Source: Desulfocapsaceae bacterium
Lineage (GTDB): Bacteria > Desulfobacterota > Desulfobulbia > Desulfobulbales > Desulfocapsaceae
Direction of reading: 5' to 3'
NCBI GenBank assembly: GCA_028697885.1
Contig: JAQVER010000036.1
Location: forward strand, 1 to 37,924
Length of the DNA: 37,924 nucleotides
The notes under the pieces were generated by a model. The model was not told where the DNA came from. It saw only the letters and a program-made list of their open reading frames with translations, and made no database searches. A program made the position numbers and the translations under genes. Shown piece after piece: positions 8,920 through 16,713 of the stretch (the stretch's first letter is position 1; every line of letters starts with the position of its first letter).

Positions 8920-8988
8920 TTTTCCTCTTCGAGACATAAAAATATTTCTCCGCGCTTTTCACAAGGGTTTCTTGCTCCAACGAAGATA

Positions 8989-9744
8989 TCAAACTCCAGT
9001 AGGGATACAGGTCATACTTTGCATACCACCCATTAACATCCCTGACATCTCCTGACTTCGCCGCCGGAATGCAGGCGTTGAGAATCCAGGTTTCCACTCT
9101 TTCTGCCATAACTCATCAGAGACCAGCATCAGGGCCGCAAATTCAATCCCCCGGAAAAGGGCCACCGTGCAAAGCGCCGAATATTCCATGTCAATGGCCA
9201 CAATATCCTCTTCATTGTGCAAACGCGCAAGCAGATCCCGCGATTCACGGTAAGGTGCATCCGTCGACCACACCCTCCCTTCCTGCCATTGGATACCCCC
9301 CCGACTGAGGGTGTCACGCAACCAGGCCATCAGGGGGGGAGAGGATTTTGGTCTCAGCTCACAACTATAATAGGGAGACGTCCCCTCTCCGCACAATGCC
9401 TGCACCGGCAATAAGACGCTACCGACCTCCAGACCCTGTTGCAATGCACCGCACCAACCAACAAGGATAAGCCGTTTGGCTCCTAGGACTATGAGTTTTT
9501 CCATACAGAGAACAGCCATGGGCGCACCAACTGCCGGCCCGGCCACAAAGAAGGTCTCGTCACCATTCACACAAAGCATGCTGTTAAACAAAAATCGCTT
9601 TTTGCCGCCCTGGGCGAGCATCTTGGTCATCGCATACGTGGCCTCAGCAGGATTTACAAAAAAAACGCCTGCCTCAGGAATCACTTTTTCCTTCCTGCCC
9701 CGTACCGGATGCATTACCACTTTTTTTTCTTCATGGTCACTCAT
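8989..9744 (-). CDS. Nucleoside phosphorylase (PNP/UDP family)
   Basis: A 251-residue protein of the purine-nucleoside/uridine phosphorylase superfamily. Visible signatures are 'VAGPAVGAPMAVLCMEKLIVLGAKRLILVGWCGAL' (phosphate/ribose region), a C-terminal 'IVAIDMEYSALCTVALFRGIEFAALMLVSDEL' (base and ribose binding, with the family's 'ExE/MEY' pattern) and 'WSTDAPYRES'. The reaction would be phosphorolysis of a nucleoside or hydrolysis of a related one; specificity cannot be read from the sequence. Start chosen at ATG 9744 because AGAAGGA precedes it; an upstream in-frame start would run through the atpE terminator. It is followed by rimO. A perfect 16-bp palindrome sits in its leader. Confidence 0.82.
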   Translation of the reverse strand: MSDHEEKKVVMHPVRGRKEKVIPEAGVFFVNPAEATYAMTKMLAQGGKKRFLFNSMLCVNGDETFFVAGPAVGAPMAVLCMEKLIVLGAKRLILVGWCGALQQGLEVGSVLLPVQALCGEGTSPYYSCELRPKSSPPLMAWLRDTLSRGGIQWQEGRVWSTDAPYRESRDLLARLHNEEDIVAIDMEYSALCTVALFRGIEFAALMLVSDELWQKEWKPGFSTPAFRRRSQEMSGMLMGGMQSMTCIPTGV

Positions 9745-9759
9745 ATAACATCCTTCTGC

Positions 9760-9775
9760 CGTCACTACTGTGACG
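9760..9775. promoter_or_regulatory. Palindrome in the phosphorylase leader
   Basis: CGTCAC-tact-GTGACG is a perfect 6+6 inverted repeat, 15 bases upstream of the phosphorylase ATG. It could be an operator or a small RNA hairpin near the ribosome-binding site. Confidence 0.35.
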
Positions 9776-9803
9776 TAAAAACCATTACCTGTAATCCAAA
9801 CGC

Positions 9804-9835
9804 AAAAAGGCCACAGATTTCTCTGTGGCCTTTTT
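9804..9835 (-). terminator. Terminator of the F0 ATP synthase operon
   Basis: A perfect 13-bp stem (9804-9816 with 9823-9835; core GGCCACAG/CTGTGGCC) has loop ATTTCT, with T5 on the 3' side on either strand. It lies 36 bases past the atpE stop. Confidence 0.92.
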
Positions 9836-9870
9836 GTGCGATCCACTACGATCACACTCTACTGTATATA

Positions 9871-10122
9871 CTATTTGATCAATGGGTTTGCATACAGCAG
9901 GATCAAAGAAACAACCAGACCATAAATTGCACAAGACTCGGCAAGGGCCATACCAAGAATCATGAAGGTCATCAATTTTGGCTGCACTTCTGGATTACGG
10001 GCAAGACCTTGGGTCGCACCGTTACCAACATTACCAATACCAATACCTGCACCCAAACCGGCCAGACCGATAGAGAGGGCAGCACCAATACAAACTAAAC
10101 CAAGCATCAAATTACTTTCCAT
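9871..10122 (-). CDS. atpE: ATP synthase F0 subunit c
   Basis: An 83-residue two-helix proteolipid that forms the rotor ring of the F-type ATP synthase. Helix 1 carries the glycine motif LAGLGAGIGIGNVGNG, the polar loop is 'ARNPE' (41-45), and helix 2 has the ion-carrying Glu62 in ALAESCAIYGLV. Against the Na+-type c subunit of Ilyobacter, Glu and the adjacent Ser63 are kept, but the Gln32 equivalent falls on Ile29, so proton coupling is more likely. It lies about 100 bases after atpB, and F1 genes do not follow, as in other deltaproteobacteria with split atp loci. Confidence 0.96.
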   Translation of the reverse strand: MESNLMLGLVCIGAALSIGLAGLGAGIGIGNVGNGATQGLARNPEVQPKLMTFMILGMALAESCAIYGLVVSLILLYANPLIK

Positions 10123-10220
10123 TGTGTTCTCCTTGTAAAAATTAAAGTTTTTTTGGCCTTCTTCCTATATTCTTTAAATCATCTAACACGCACAACAACC
10201 TCTGGACACAACAAACAAAA

Positions 10221-10943
10221 TCAATGCGCTTGAGCATTCGCCTGAGTAAAATAAACGACGGTCAACAGCACAAAAACCATGGCCTGTACCAGAGAAACCA
10301 GAACACCGAGAAGCATAATCGGCAGAGGGGCAAAGAATGCGCCAGCCAGCATAAACAGAATTCCCAGCAGTGTCTCTTTCGCCATAATATTTCCAAAAAG
10401 ACGAATGGAGAGAGACAACAGGCGGGCAATATTACTGATAAGCTCGATGGGAAGCATCAAGGGGATAAGGACAGGTATGGGTCCGAGAAAATCCTTCAGA
10501 TAGGCAAACCCTTTGGTACGGAAGCCAATGATATGATGGGTTATCCAGACAATAATAGTCAAGGCCAGGGTCGTATTGATACTTGAAGTTGGAGACATGA
10601 ATCCCGGCATCAGGCCGATCAGATTTGCCACGGCAATATAAAGGGCAAAGGTGGCAATCATGGGAAAAAGTTGATCGGTCAGTTCTCTGCCCATATTTTC
10701 AACGAAGAAATCCTCCATACCACCAATACAGATCTCCCAAAAATTCTGCCCTTTTCCGGGCACCATCTCTAGATTACCCAAAGTCAGCTTGCCGACTACG
10801 ATAAGAAAAAGCATGGTAAACCAGGTATAAGTCATATACGGGGCACACAGTTGCTCAATCAGACCATGACCGACAGGGCCATGAGGAATGGGCAGCCCCA
10901 GTTTTTCCAGGATAATTGATATAAATAGTATCGGATGTTCCAT
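10221..10943 (-). CDS. atpB: ATP synthase F0 subunit a
   Basis: A 240-residue membrane protein with 5-6 hydrophobic segments, the stator half of the proton channel. The essential Arg is in SLSIRLFGNIMAKE (Arg181, equivalent to E. coli Arg210). 'ELISNIARLLS' and the N-terminal 'HPILF' are also family-typical. Start ATG 10943 follows the atpI stop by eight bases. Operon order on the minus strand is atpZ, atpI, atpB, atpE. Confidence 0.96.
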   Translation of the reverse strand: MEHPILFISIILEKLGLPIPHGPVGHGLIEQLCAPYMTYTWFTMLFLIVVGKLTLGNLEMVPGKGQNFWEICIGGMEDFFVENMGRELTDQLFPMIATFALYIAVANLIGLMPGFMSPTSSINTTLALTIIVWITHHIIGFRTKGFAYLKDFLGPIPVLIPLMLPIELISNIARLLSLSIRLFGNIMAKETLLGILFMLAGAFFAPLPIMLLGVLVSLVQAMVFVLLTVVYFTQANAQAH

Positions 10944-10951
10944 GATCCCTC

Positions 10952-11374
10952 TTACCTCCTGCTACTGATAATATAGCGTCCCGCCGCACCAACCGCTGTC
11001 AGTGTTATGGTAAACACTACCGTTGACAGCCCCACCAGCAATCCAAAGATATTGACCTTACCGCTCTTGATGAGCATCAATAAGACCAGCCCGATGATTG
11101 CCAGGCGAAGCCAAAATTTAACTATATAACGTGAATTTCCTACCTTCAACGCCTTTTTTTCCCCTTGTCCTTCCGCGGAAGAACCAAGGGATTTCATAAA
11201 CCGGGCCACATCCTGGTGAGTCAGCATAAAACTGGTGATCGAAATAACCCCGCCAACCGCTACCGACCAAGTCATCTGCCAAGACCAGAACAGCCAAGCC
11301 CCGGCACACAGGACAGCAAGACAAACCCAGCTCAACACCTGCATTTTACGCAGGGATATTATTTCATCCGACAC
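10952..11374 (-). CDS. atpI: ATP synthase subunit I (AtpI-like assembly protein)
   Basis: A 140-residue membrane protein with four predicted hydrophobic segments (roughly 13-30, 33-50, 86-102 and 107-130) linked by a charged stretch. Length, topology and place directly upstream of atpB match the ATP synthase I family, which helps assemble the c-ring. Sequence conservation in the family is low, so the name rests mostly on context. It begins 21 bases after the atpZ stop. Confidence 0.8.
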   Translation of the reverse strand: MSDEIISLRKMQVLSWVCLAVLCAGAWLFWSWQMTWSVAVGGVISITSFMLTHQDVARFMKSLGSSAEGQGEKKALKVGNSRYIVKFWLRLAIIGLVLLMLIKSGKVNIFGLLVGLSTVVFTITLTAVGAAGRYIISSRR

Positions 11375-11395
11375 TCTGTTGCAACCGCCCAGACC

Positions 11396-11623
11396 TTAGT
11401 CTTTGTCTTGCTGTTTGATAATATCGAACAGACTTTTAAAACCGGCGGCTATACCAAACGCAAGCCCGATAAAAGTAAACCATGGAGTGGTTCGATCATC
11501 AAACACCTTCTGATCGAGATAAATCCCCCCCCCCATACCAACAAAAATTGCCGCAACAAAAGTAAATCCGATATGTCCATAGTTGCCCAGCAGGTGGATC
11601 ATCTCTTTACTCATTTTCGACAT
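11396..11623 (-). CDS. atpZ: AtpZ/AtpI small membrane protein
   Basis: A 75-residue protein with two transmembrane helices (IGFTFVAAIFVGMGGGIYLD and FTFIGLAFGIAAGFKSLF). The 'GxxxGxYLDxxF...TxPWFTxIGLxxGI' pattern is the AtpZ signature; AtpZ-AtpI form a cation channel in some alkaliphiles. ATG 11623 is preceded by GGTGGAG; a GTG at 11635 has no such site. First gene of the F0 operon. Confidence 0.85.
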   Translation of the reverse strand: MSKMSKEMIHLLGNYGHIGFTFVAAIFVGMGGGIYLDQKVFDDRTTPWFTFIGLAFGIAAGFKSLFDIIKQQDKD

Positions 11624-11673
11624 CTTCGTCTCCACCTTCGTTCCAAGAACGACTCTTTAACAAACAATCGAAT

Positions 11674-11702
11674 CTGTTAGCACGCTCACCTGCCAAAGTC
11701 AA
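11674..11702 (-). promoter_or_regulatory. Putative promoter of the F0 operon
   Basis: On the minus strand TTGACT (11697-11702) is followed after 17 bases by TAACAG (11674-11679), 50 bases upstream of atpZ. The -35 matches 5/6 and the -10 is weak. Confidence 0.4.
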
Positions 11703-11715
11703 CGATTTTTTAATT

Positions 11716-13002
11716 TTATGCTAATTTTTTGAATGACCATTCAGTCATTTCAAGGGCCTTTTCCAATTGTTTTTCAGTCTGGGCTGCGGAGATAAAAGCA
11801 ACCTCAAACTGTGATGGCGCCAGATAAATCCCCTGTGACAGCATTTGGCGATAATGCTGGCCATAGCGACCTGCATCAGCTGTCATGGCCGATTCAAAAT
11901 CAACCACTTTTTCAGTGGTAAAAAATCCAGTCATCAGCGACCCCACCCGATTCAACTGGACAGGAATCTTCGTTCGCTCACTGATCTCCCGAAGATGGTC
12001 GGCAAAGCCAGCAGCCTTGTCATTTAAGTGAGTATAGAATCCTTCCTGCTTAAGTAATTTCAAAGTGGCAATACCAGCGGCCATGGCCAGAGGATTCCCG
12101 GACAGAGTCCCAGCCTGATAGACAGGCCCGTCCGGAGCTATCCTGTCCATGATATCCGCCCGGCCACCATAGGCCCCGACAGGAAGCCCTCCACCAATAA
12201 TCTTGCCGAGGCAGGTCAGATCAGGCATGATCCCGAAATATTCCTGCGCCCCGCCATAGGCGAGACGGAAGCCGGTGATCACTTCATCAAAGATAAGAAC
12301 AATACCGAGCTCCGCCGTGAGCGCCCGTAACTTCTGTAAAAAACCAGGGGCAGGAGCAACACAACCCATATTCCCAGCCACTGGTTCAACAATCACACAG
12401 GCGATATCGAGGGCGGCATCACGCAAGGTCTTCTCCAGGACCTCCTCATTATTATAGGGGATGGAGATGGTATTTTTAACAATCTCTTCCGGAACCCCAG
12501 GACTTCCTGGAATACCAAGGGTGATCACTCCAGATCCTGCCTTGACCAGAAAAGAATCGGCATGGCCATGGTAACAACCATCAAATTTAACAATCACCTT
12601 TTTACCGGTATAGCCTCGAGCAAGACGGACCGCACTCATGGTTGCCTCGGTGCCGGAGCTGACAAAACGGACCTTTTCCACCGATGGCAGAGCGTCCACC
12701 ACCATGGAAGCAAGCTCAATTTCTTTTGGAGTGGGTGCCCCGAAACTGGTTCCATGCTGCATCGCCTCAGAAATGGCTGCCAGAATCTGTGGATGGGCAT
12801 GCCCCAGGATCATCGGCCCCCAGGAGCAGACAAAATCTATATATTCGTTGCCATCCACATCATAGACAGATGCCCCCTGTGCCCGTTCAATAAAAAGCGG
12901 GTCACACCCCACTGAACGACAGGCCCGCACCGGACTGTTCACGCCACCGGGAATGACCTTTCGTGCCTGTTGAAACATCTGCGCTGATGTGCTTGTTTTC
13001 AT
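11716..13002 (-). CDS. hemL: Glutamate-1-semialdehyde 2,1-aminomutase
   Basis: A 428-residue PLP enzyme that turns glutamate-1-semialdehyde into 5-aminolevulinate, the C5 entry to haem, sirohaem and corrin synthesis. Signatures are '[10 protein letters not shown]' near the start, '[16 protein letters not shown]' (115-130), 'FDEVITGFR' (238-246) and the PLP lysine Lys267 in [18 protein letters not shown]. Length equals E. coli HemL. AAGGAG lies 8 bases before the ATG. It reads toward the F0 operon with an 80-base gap and is divergent from trxA. Sirohaem made by this route is the DsrAB cofactor, which fits the metabolism. Confidence 0.96.
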   Translation of the reverse strand: MKTSTSAQMFQQARKVIPGGVNSPVRACRSVGCDPLFIERAQGASVYDVDGNEYIDFVCSWGPMILGHAHPQILAAISEAMQHGTSFGAPTPKEIELASMVVDALPSVEKVRFVSSGTEATMSAVRLARGYTGKKVIVKFDGCYHGHADSFLVKAGSGVITLGIPGSPGVPEEIVKNTISIPYNNEEVLEKTLRDAALDIACVIVEPVAGNMGCVAPAPGFLQKLRALTAELGIVLIFDEVITGFRLAYGGAQEYFGIMPDLTCLGKIIGGGLPVGAYGGRADIMDRIAPDGPVYQAGTLSGNPLAMAAGIATLKLLKQEGFYTHLNDKAAGFADHLREISERTKIPVQLNRVGSLMTGFFTTEKVVDFESAMTADAGRYGQHYRQMLSQGIYLAPSQFEVAFISAAQTEKQLEKALEMTEWSFKKLA

Positions 13003-13326
13003 TGTTCGACTCCTTCAACAATTCCTTATATTTTTTCAATTCACGACTCACAATTATTAATTTCTTTTTACTAAGGACATAACCATAGCATGCCAGTAGA
13101 AAAAGTGCCAAACAAGTTCTACACCTTGACCTTTTTGCAATCATGCACAAAATATTACTATTTTACTATAATTCATCCTCATGCCTTGCTGACGATTTTA
13201 CTGTAATTTTTACTTGTCAGGCAAAATCCCAGAAGGTACACTACGGACACAGTTTAATAATTACCTTTAAAATTAAAATAATATTGAATTTTCATCCTAC
13301 AGAACAATCAACAACGGAGACAAATA
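13003..13326. other. Divergent regulatory region hemL/trxA
   Basis: A 324-base AT-rich gap between divergent genes; no small gene is visible. It holds the trxA promoter described separately and should hold the hemL promoter, which I could not pick with confidence. Confidence 0.5.
13214..13242 (+). promoter_or_regulatory. Putative promoter of trxA
   Basis: TTGTCA (13214-13219) and TACACT (13237-13242) are spaced 17 bases apart, matching the sigma-70 consensus 5/6 and 4/6, about 85 bases upstream of the trxA ATG. Confidence 0.5.
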
Positions 13327-13653
13327 ATGGCAAGCGACAAAGTTCAAACAATAAATGATGCTGCATTTAAGACAACTGTTTCTTCAAATGTGCCCTGCCT
13401 TGTGGATTTCTGGGCACCGTGGTGTGGACCTTGTAAGGCTATCGGTCCTGTCATTGAAGACCTGGCCGAGGAATATGCCGGAAAAGTAACCATCCTCAAG
13501 ATGAATGTTGACGACAACCCGGTCACTCCAGGGAAATTTGGCATCCGGGCCATTCCTACGCTGATCCTCTTTAAAAATGGCGAAGTTGTAGACCAGATTA
13601 CTGGCGCTGTAGGAAAAAAACAACTTGTCGACCTCATTAACAAGGCTCTATAA
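13327..13653 (+). CDS. trxA: Thioredoxin
   Basis: A 108-residue cytosolic dithiol-disulfide oxidoreductase. The active site is WAPWCGPCK with Cys33 and Cys36; the buried Asp (LVDFWA, Asp27) and the cis-Pro loop (IRAIPTLILF) are intact. It reduces protein disulfides using electrons from thioredoxin reductase, encoded next. CGGAG lies before the ATG. A perfect 16-bp hairpin separates it from trxB. Confidence 0.97.
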   Translation: MASDKVQTINDAAFKTTVSSNVPCLVDFWAPWCGPCKAIGPVIEDLAEEYAGKVTILKMNVDDNPVTPGKFGIRAIPTLILFKNGEVVDQITGAVGKKQLVDLINKAL

Positions 13654-13671
13654 CCAAAATCCGCTTTCATT

Positions 13672-13708
13672 CTTTTTGTTGACAAGAGTTTTTCTTGTCA
13701 ACAAAAAG
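13672..13708 (+). terminator. Long perfect hairpin between trxA and trxB
   Basis: A 16-bp inverted repeat (13672-13687 with 13693-13708; inner arm GTTGACAAGA) has a 5-base loop. It lacks a T-tract after the right arm, so it could be a leaky terminator, an mRNA 3'-end stabiliser for abundant trxA, or both. Confidence 0.6.
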
Positions 13709-13747
13709 CTACCTGTCATCTCCAGAACATGCTGATCAAAAAAAGTA

Positions 13748-14680
13748 ATGAATAAGACGCATTATGAACTGATCATTCTGGGCTCCGGCCCTGCTGGTCT
13801 GGCGGCTGGTCTCTATGCGGCAAGAGCCAGAATCGATCACCTCTTGATTGAAAAAGGCGCTGCCGGCGGCCAGGTCCTACTCACCGATTGGGTCGACAAC
13901 TATCCTGGTTTTCCTGACGGCCTTACCGGCTTCGAACTTGCCGAAAAGATGGAGGCCCACGCCCGGCGCTTCGGGCTCAACACCTTAACTGCTAATGTGG
14001 TCAGCATGGATCTCCTGCAGACCCCGAAACAACTCACCCTTGAAGACGGTGAGCAGCTCAGTTGCAATGCCCTGATCATCTGCAGCGGAGCCCGCCCGCA
14101 ACGACTTGGTATTCCGGGTGAAATCGAATTCTCCGGTAAGGGTGTCTCCTACTGTGCCACCTGCGATGCTCCATTTTATCGAGACATGCATGTGGCCGTG
14201 GTAGGTGGAGGTAATACTGCAGTCCAAGAGGCTTCCCATCTCACTAAATTTGCCAGCCAAGTGACCCTGATCCACCGACGTGACTCGTTACGGGCCACAA
14301 AGGTTGTGCAAGAAAGAGCCTTTGCCAATAATAAAATTGATTTCATCTGGGACAGTCAGGTCATTGCCATTGAGGGAGGAAAGGGGGTTGAACGACTTCG
14401 CCTCAGGGATACGGCCGGCAAGGAAACCACTCTGGCAGTTGATGGTATCTTTATCCTCATTGGCGTGATCCCCAACAATGAGATGCTGCCTCTGCAACTC
14501 TTGAAGGCAGAAGATGGCGGTTTTATTCCCACAGATACCGAGACAAGGACAGCAGTTCCAGGAGTCTTTGCTGCGGGCGATATCCGCAGTAAAGAAATGC
14601 GACAGATCGTCAACGCTGCTGGCGAAGGGGCAACCGCCGTACTCGCCGCAGAATATTATCTGAACAATTTAACACCATAA
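13748..14680 (+). CDS. trxB: Thioredoxin reductase
   Basis: A 310-residue low-molecular-weight FAD/NADPH thioredoxin reductase. It has the N-terminal FAD motif GSGPAGLAAGLYAARA (12-27), the redox pair CATC at 136-139 followed by DAPFY, the NADPH motif VVGGGNTAVQEA, and the C-terminal FAD motif GVFAAGDIRS. It transfers electrons to TrxA. GTAATG-type context at the start is weak. The next gene (bamD-like) starts 6 bases after its stop, so they are likely co-transcribed. Confidence 0.96.
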   Translation: MNKTHYELIILGSGPAGLAAGLYAARARIDHLLIEKGAAGGQVLLTDWVDNYPGFPDGLTGFELAEKMEAHARRFGLNTLTANVVSMDLLQTPKQLTLEDGEQLSCNALIICSGARPQRLGIPGEIEFSGKGVSYCATCDAPFYRDMHVAVVGGGNTAVQEASHLTKFASQVTLIHRRDSLRATKVVQERAFANNKIDFIWDSQVIAIEGGKGVERLRLRDTAGKETTLAVDGIFILIGVIPNNEMLPLQLLKAEDGGFIPTDTETRTAVPGVFAAGDIRSKEMRQIVNAAGEGATAVLAAEYYLNNLTP

Positions 14681-14686
14681 CTAATA

Positions 14687-15463
14687 ATGAAATCGACTAC
14701 CTCTTTCCCACGCTCCTTGATTACCGCCCTGCTTGCCGCAACCCTTCTCACCCTCTCACTAAGTGGATGCGCCACCATGAAATCCTGGTTTGGCATGGGA
14801 GGCGAAGAGGTCCAGATCCCGGCAGACAGCCTCGCTATTAAGGGAATGGATGCCTACGACGTGGGCGATTACTATGAGGCTGCAAAACATTTTAACGAAA
14901 TTTTGGACAACTATCCTTTCAGTCCCCAGGCAATGCTTGCTGAGCTGAAAGGTGCTGACTGTAACTATTTTATGGAGAACTATGCGGAAGCGCTGGTTCT
15001 TTACAAGAGATTTGAAGAACAACACCCAACCAACGAGGCCATTCCCTATGTTTTGTATCAAATCGCCATGTGCAGTTACCAGCAGATTGATACTATTGAT
15101 CGTGACACCTCCGGAGCGACAAAAGCAATCCGGGATTTTACCAGACTGATCAAGGCCTTTCCTGAATCACCCTATACCGATGAGGCCAAGGCCCGGACCA
15201 GAGCCGCCAAAGAATTTCTGGTTAACCATGAATACCTTGTCGTGGAATTCTACCTTAGAACCGACAAATACCTTGATGCAACAACCAGGCTGAAGTACCT
15301 GATCAACACCTATCCTGACGCATCCATCACTCCCAAGGCCAGAAAATTGCTCGCCAAAATAGAATCAGGTGAAAAGCTGGGATTTAACCTTTCTTCATGG
15401 TTCTCCGGCCTGCTGGAACTGCCGGACTGGCATCTCTTTTCCTCTGAGAAGCCCACGGAATAG
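14687..15463 (+). CDS. bamD: Outer-membrane assembly lipoprotein BamD-like
   Basis: A 258-residue lipoprotein: signal peptide with lipobox LSLSGC and acylated Cys28. Five TPR-like helical pairs follow: 'ADSLAIKGMDAYDVGDYYEAAKHFNEILDNYPFSP', 'NYAEALVLYKRFEEQHP', 'AIRDFTRLIKAFPESPYTDEA', and 'YLVVEFYLRTDKYLDATTRLKYLINTYPD'. This is the architecture of BamD (YfiO), the essential partner of BamA in beta-barrel insertion. It is close to the E. coli BamD length (245). The C-terminal extension 230-258 is more variable. It is in the trxB transcript. Confidence 0.9.
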   Translation: MKSTTSFPRSLITALLAATLLTLSLSGCATMKSWFGMGGEEVQIPADSLAIKGMDAYDVGDYYEAAKHFNEILDNYPFSPQAMLAELKGADCNYFMENYAEALVLYKRFEEQHPTNEAIPYVLYQIAMCSYQQIDTIDRDTSGATKAIRDFTRLIKAFPESPYTDEAKARTRAAKEFLVNHEYLVVEFYLRTDKYLDATTRLKYLINTYPDASITPKARKLLAKIESGEKLGFNLSSWFSGLLELPDWHLFSSEKPTE

Positions 15464-15468
15464 CCTCT

Positions 15469-15613
15469 AGGGGTACCTTGAAAAGTTAGGATTTTTATTC
15501 AAGATCAAGGCGTAAAGAAAATTTTACCGCAGGCATATACTTGATATTCCGATGATAAATTTTTCCGAACAACGCAGAGTCTGGATCAAAAGACCATTTT
15601 TCAAGATATCCCT
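15469..15613. repeat. 145-bp palindromic intergenic element (MITE/REP-like)
   Basis: The gap between convergent bamD and the ferredoxin gene starts with AGGGGTACCTTGAAAA (15469-15484) and ends with TTTTCAAGATATCCCT (15598-15613). These ends are inverted repeats with 14/16 matches. The interior is also partly self-complementary (CGTAAAGAAAATTTTA region against AAATTTTTCCGAACAACG). No ORF is present. The termini and folding resemble a miniature mobile or repetitive extragenic element; only one copy is in the window, so its repetitive nature is inferred. Confidence 0.5.
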
Positions 15614-15647
15614 CCAGTCTTTACTCACAAGCAAGCTGCTACTCAAT

Positions 15648-16091
15648 TCAGGAACCTGCCTCTTCGGTCAGTACGTCGTCTTGCCCCAGAGAAAGCTCCA
15701 TGGCCCTGACCGGACAGATCGGCACACATAAGCTGCATCCTGTGCATTTGTCCGGATCAAAGAGTACTGCCATATCCGGTCGATGAAGAGACAAGGCACC
15801 CACCGGACAAACACCTGTACAAACCCCACACTGAAAACATTTTTCATCATCCCGGCGGACACTGGCTGCAAGACGCTCAACCTTGACCCCACGCTCTTCC
15901 AGATATTCAAGCCCTTTGACCACATTAGCCTTAGTTCCTTTCAATTCAAGGATCATTAAGCCATCCCTCTGTGGCAGGATATCCGCCTTCAGGATATTAA
16001 ATTCAACATCATACTGCTTCACCAACTGAAAAATAATCGGTTCATTGCTGGTATTCTTAGGAAAATGTAAAATATAAATACGATTATACAC
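15648..16091 (-). CDS. NIL-domain ferredoxin (2x[4Fe-4S])
   Basis: A 147-residue protein. Residues ~1-75 form a NIL domain (YILHFPKNTSNEPIIFQLVK), the ligand-sensing ACT-like fold otherwise found on methionine ABC transporters. The C-terminal half holds two classic cluster motifs: CFQCGVCTGVCP and CTGCSLCVPICP. Such NIL-ferredoxin fusions are common in anaerobes and methanogens and are proposed electron carriers linked to sulfur or homocysteine-type chemistry; the partner here is unknown. It begins about 20 bases after the AAA kinase gene and is likely its operon partner. Confidence 0.88.
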   Translation of the reverse strand: MYNRIYILHFPKNTSNEPIIFQLVKQYDVEFNILKADILPQRDGLMILELKGTKANVVKGLEYLEERGVKVERLAASVRRDDEKCFQCGVCTGVCPVGALSLHRPDMAVLFDPDKCTGCSLCVPICPVRAMELSLGQDDVLTEEAGS

Positions 16092-16121
16092 GATAAAACC
16101 TCTCTTTTATTGTTGCAGGCA

Positions 16122-16712
16122 CTATGCCACCGCCTGCGGATCCGCCACTTTGACCATCCACTCCTCAAGCAAGCCCAGAAGTGCGTCTAGGGTTTGATTC
16201 GTATCTATGATCAACAACTGCTTCGGACTAAGTTCACTTGGCATCTCAAATCTCATCTTCTGCTGCTGATAAATCTCCCAACGCCCATCAGATACCGCCT
16301 GCGGATCGTTCTGCCGTTGTTTCATCCGCTCTCGCATCACCTCTTCGGGACAGATGCAGTGTACAAAAAGAACGTTAGCTTTTGGTGCCAACTTCTCCTG
16401 CACCAGCTCCCGCTCATAACGGGACTGATAGGATCCATCAAGAACCACACAAGTCCCAGGTCCTGCATTCAGATCCTGCTCTGCCAGAGTCAACAATTGA
16501 TCATAGGTCTTGCGGGAAAATTCGTGACTGTAAATCCCCTGATCCACCGGGTCTGACTGCCTGCTCTCAGGGGCTAGACCTGCGATCTCTTTACGTACTC
16601 TGTCTGAATTATAATAACCACAAGCATGCTTGCCGGCCCAGGCCTCAGCCAGATAGCTTTTCCCTGTGGCAATCATCCCAAAAAAAACCACTACCTTTCC
16701 AACTGCCGCCAC
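16122..16712 (-). CDS. AAA-type P-loop kinase domain protein
   Basis: A 196-residue P-loop protein with Walker A GMIATGKS near the N-terminus. Downstream are 'YNSDRVRKEIAG', 'VVLDGSYQSRYERE' (Walker B-like) and 'RQNDPQAVSDGRWEIYQQQ', which are typical of the small kinase/phosphotransferase domain (COG0645). In most bacteria this domain is the C-terminal half of one fused protein with the phosphotransferase-like domain encoded just upstream. Here the upstream stop TGA (16714-16716) is followed after one base by this GTG start, with GGGAGG 6 bases before the GTG. I take it as a separately translated, coupled gene rather than a frameshifted fusion. The ORF stays open farther upstream to 17036 in the same frame, but that part is antisense-type reading of the neighbouring gene. 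Confidence 0.75.
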   Translation of the reverse strand: MAAVGKVVVFFGMIATGKSYLAEAWAGKHACGYYNSDRVRKEIAGLAPESRQSDPVDQGIYSHEFSRKTYDQLLTLAEQDLNAGPGTCVVLDGSYQSRYERELVQEKLAPKANVLFVHCICPEEVMRERMKQRQNDPQAVSDGRWEIYQQQKMRFEMPSELSPKQLLIIDTNQTLDALLGLLEEWMVKVADPQAVA

Positions 16713-16713
16713 T

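Noticed and set aside
9745-9855. Longer N-terminus for the nucleoside phosphorylase.
   Set aside because: It would translate the atpE terminator; ATG 9744 has AGAAGGA in front.
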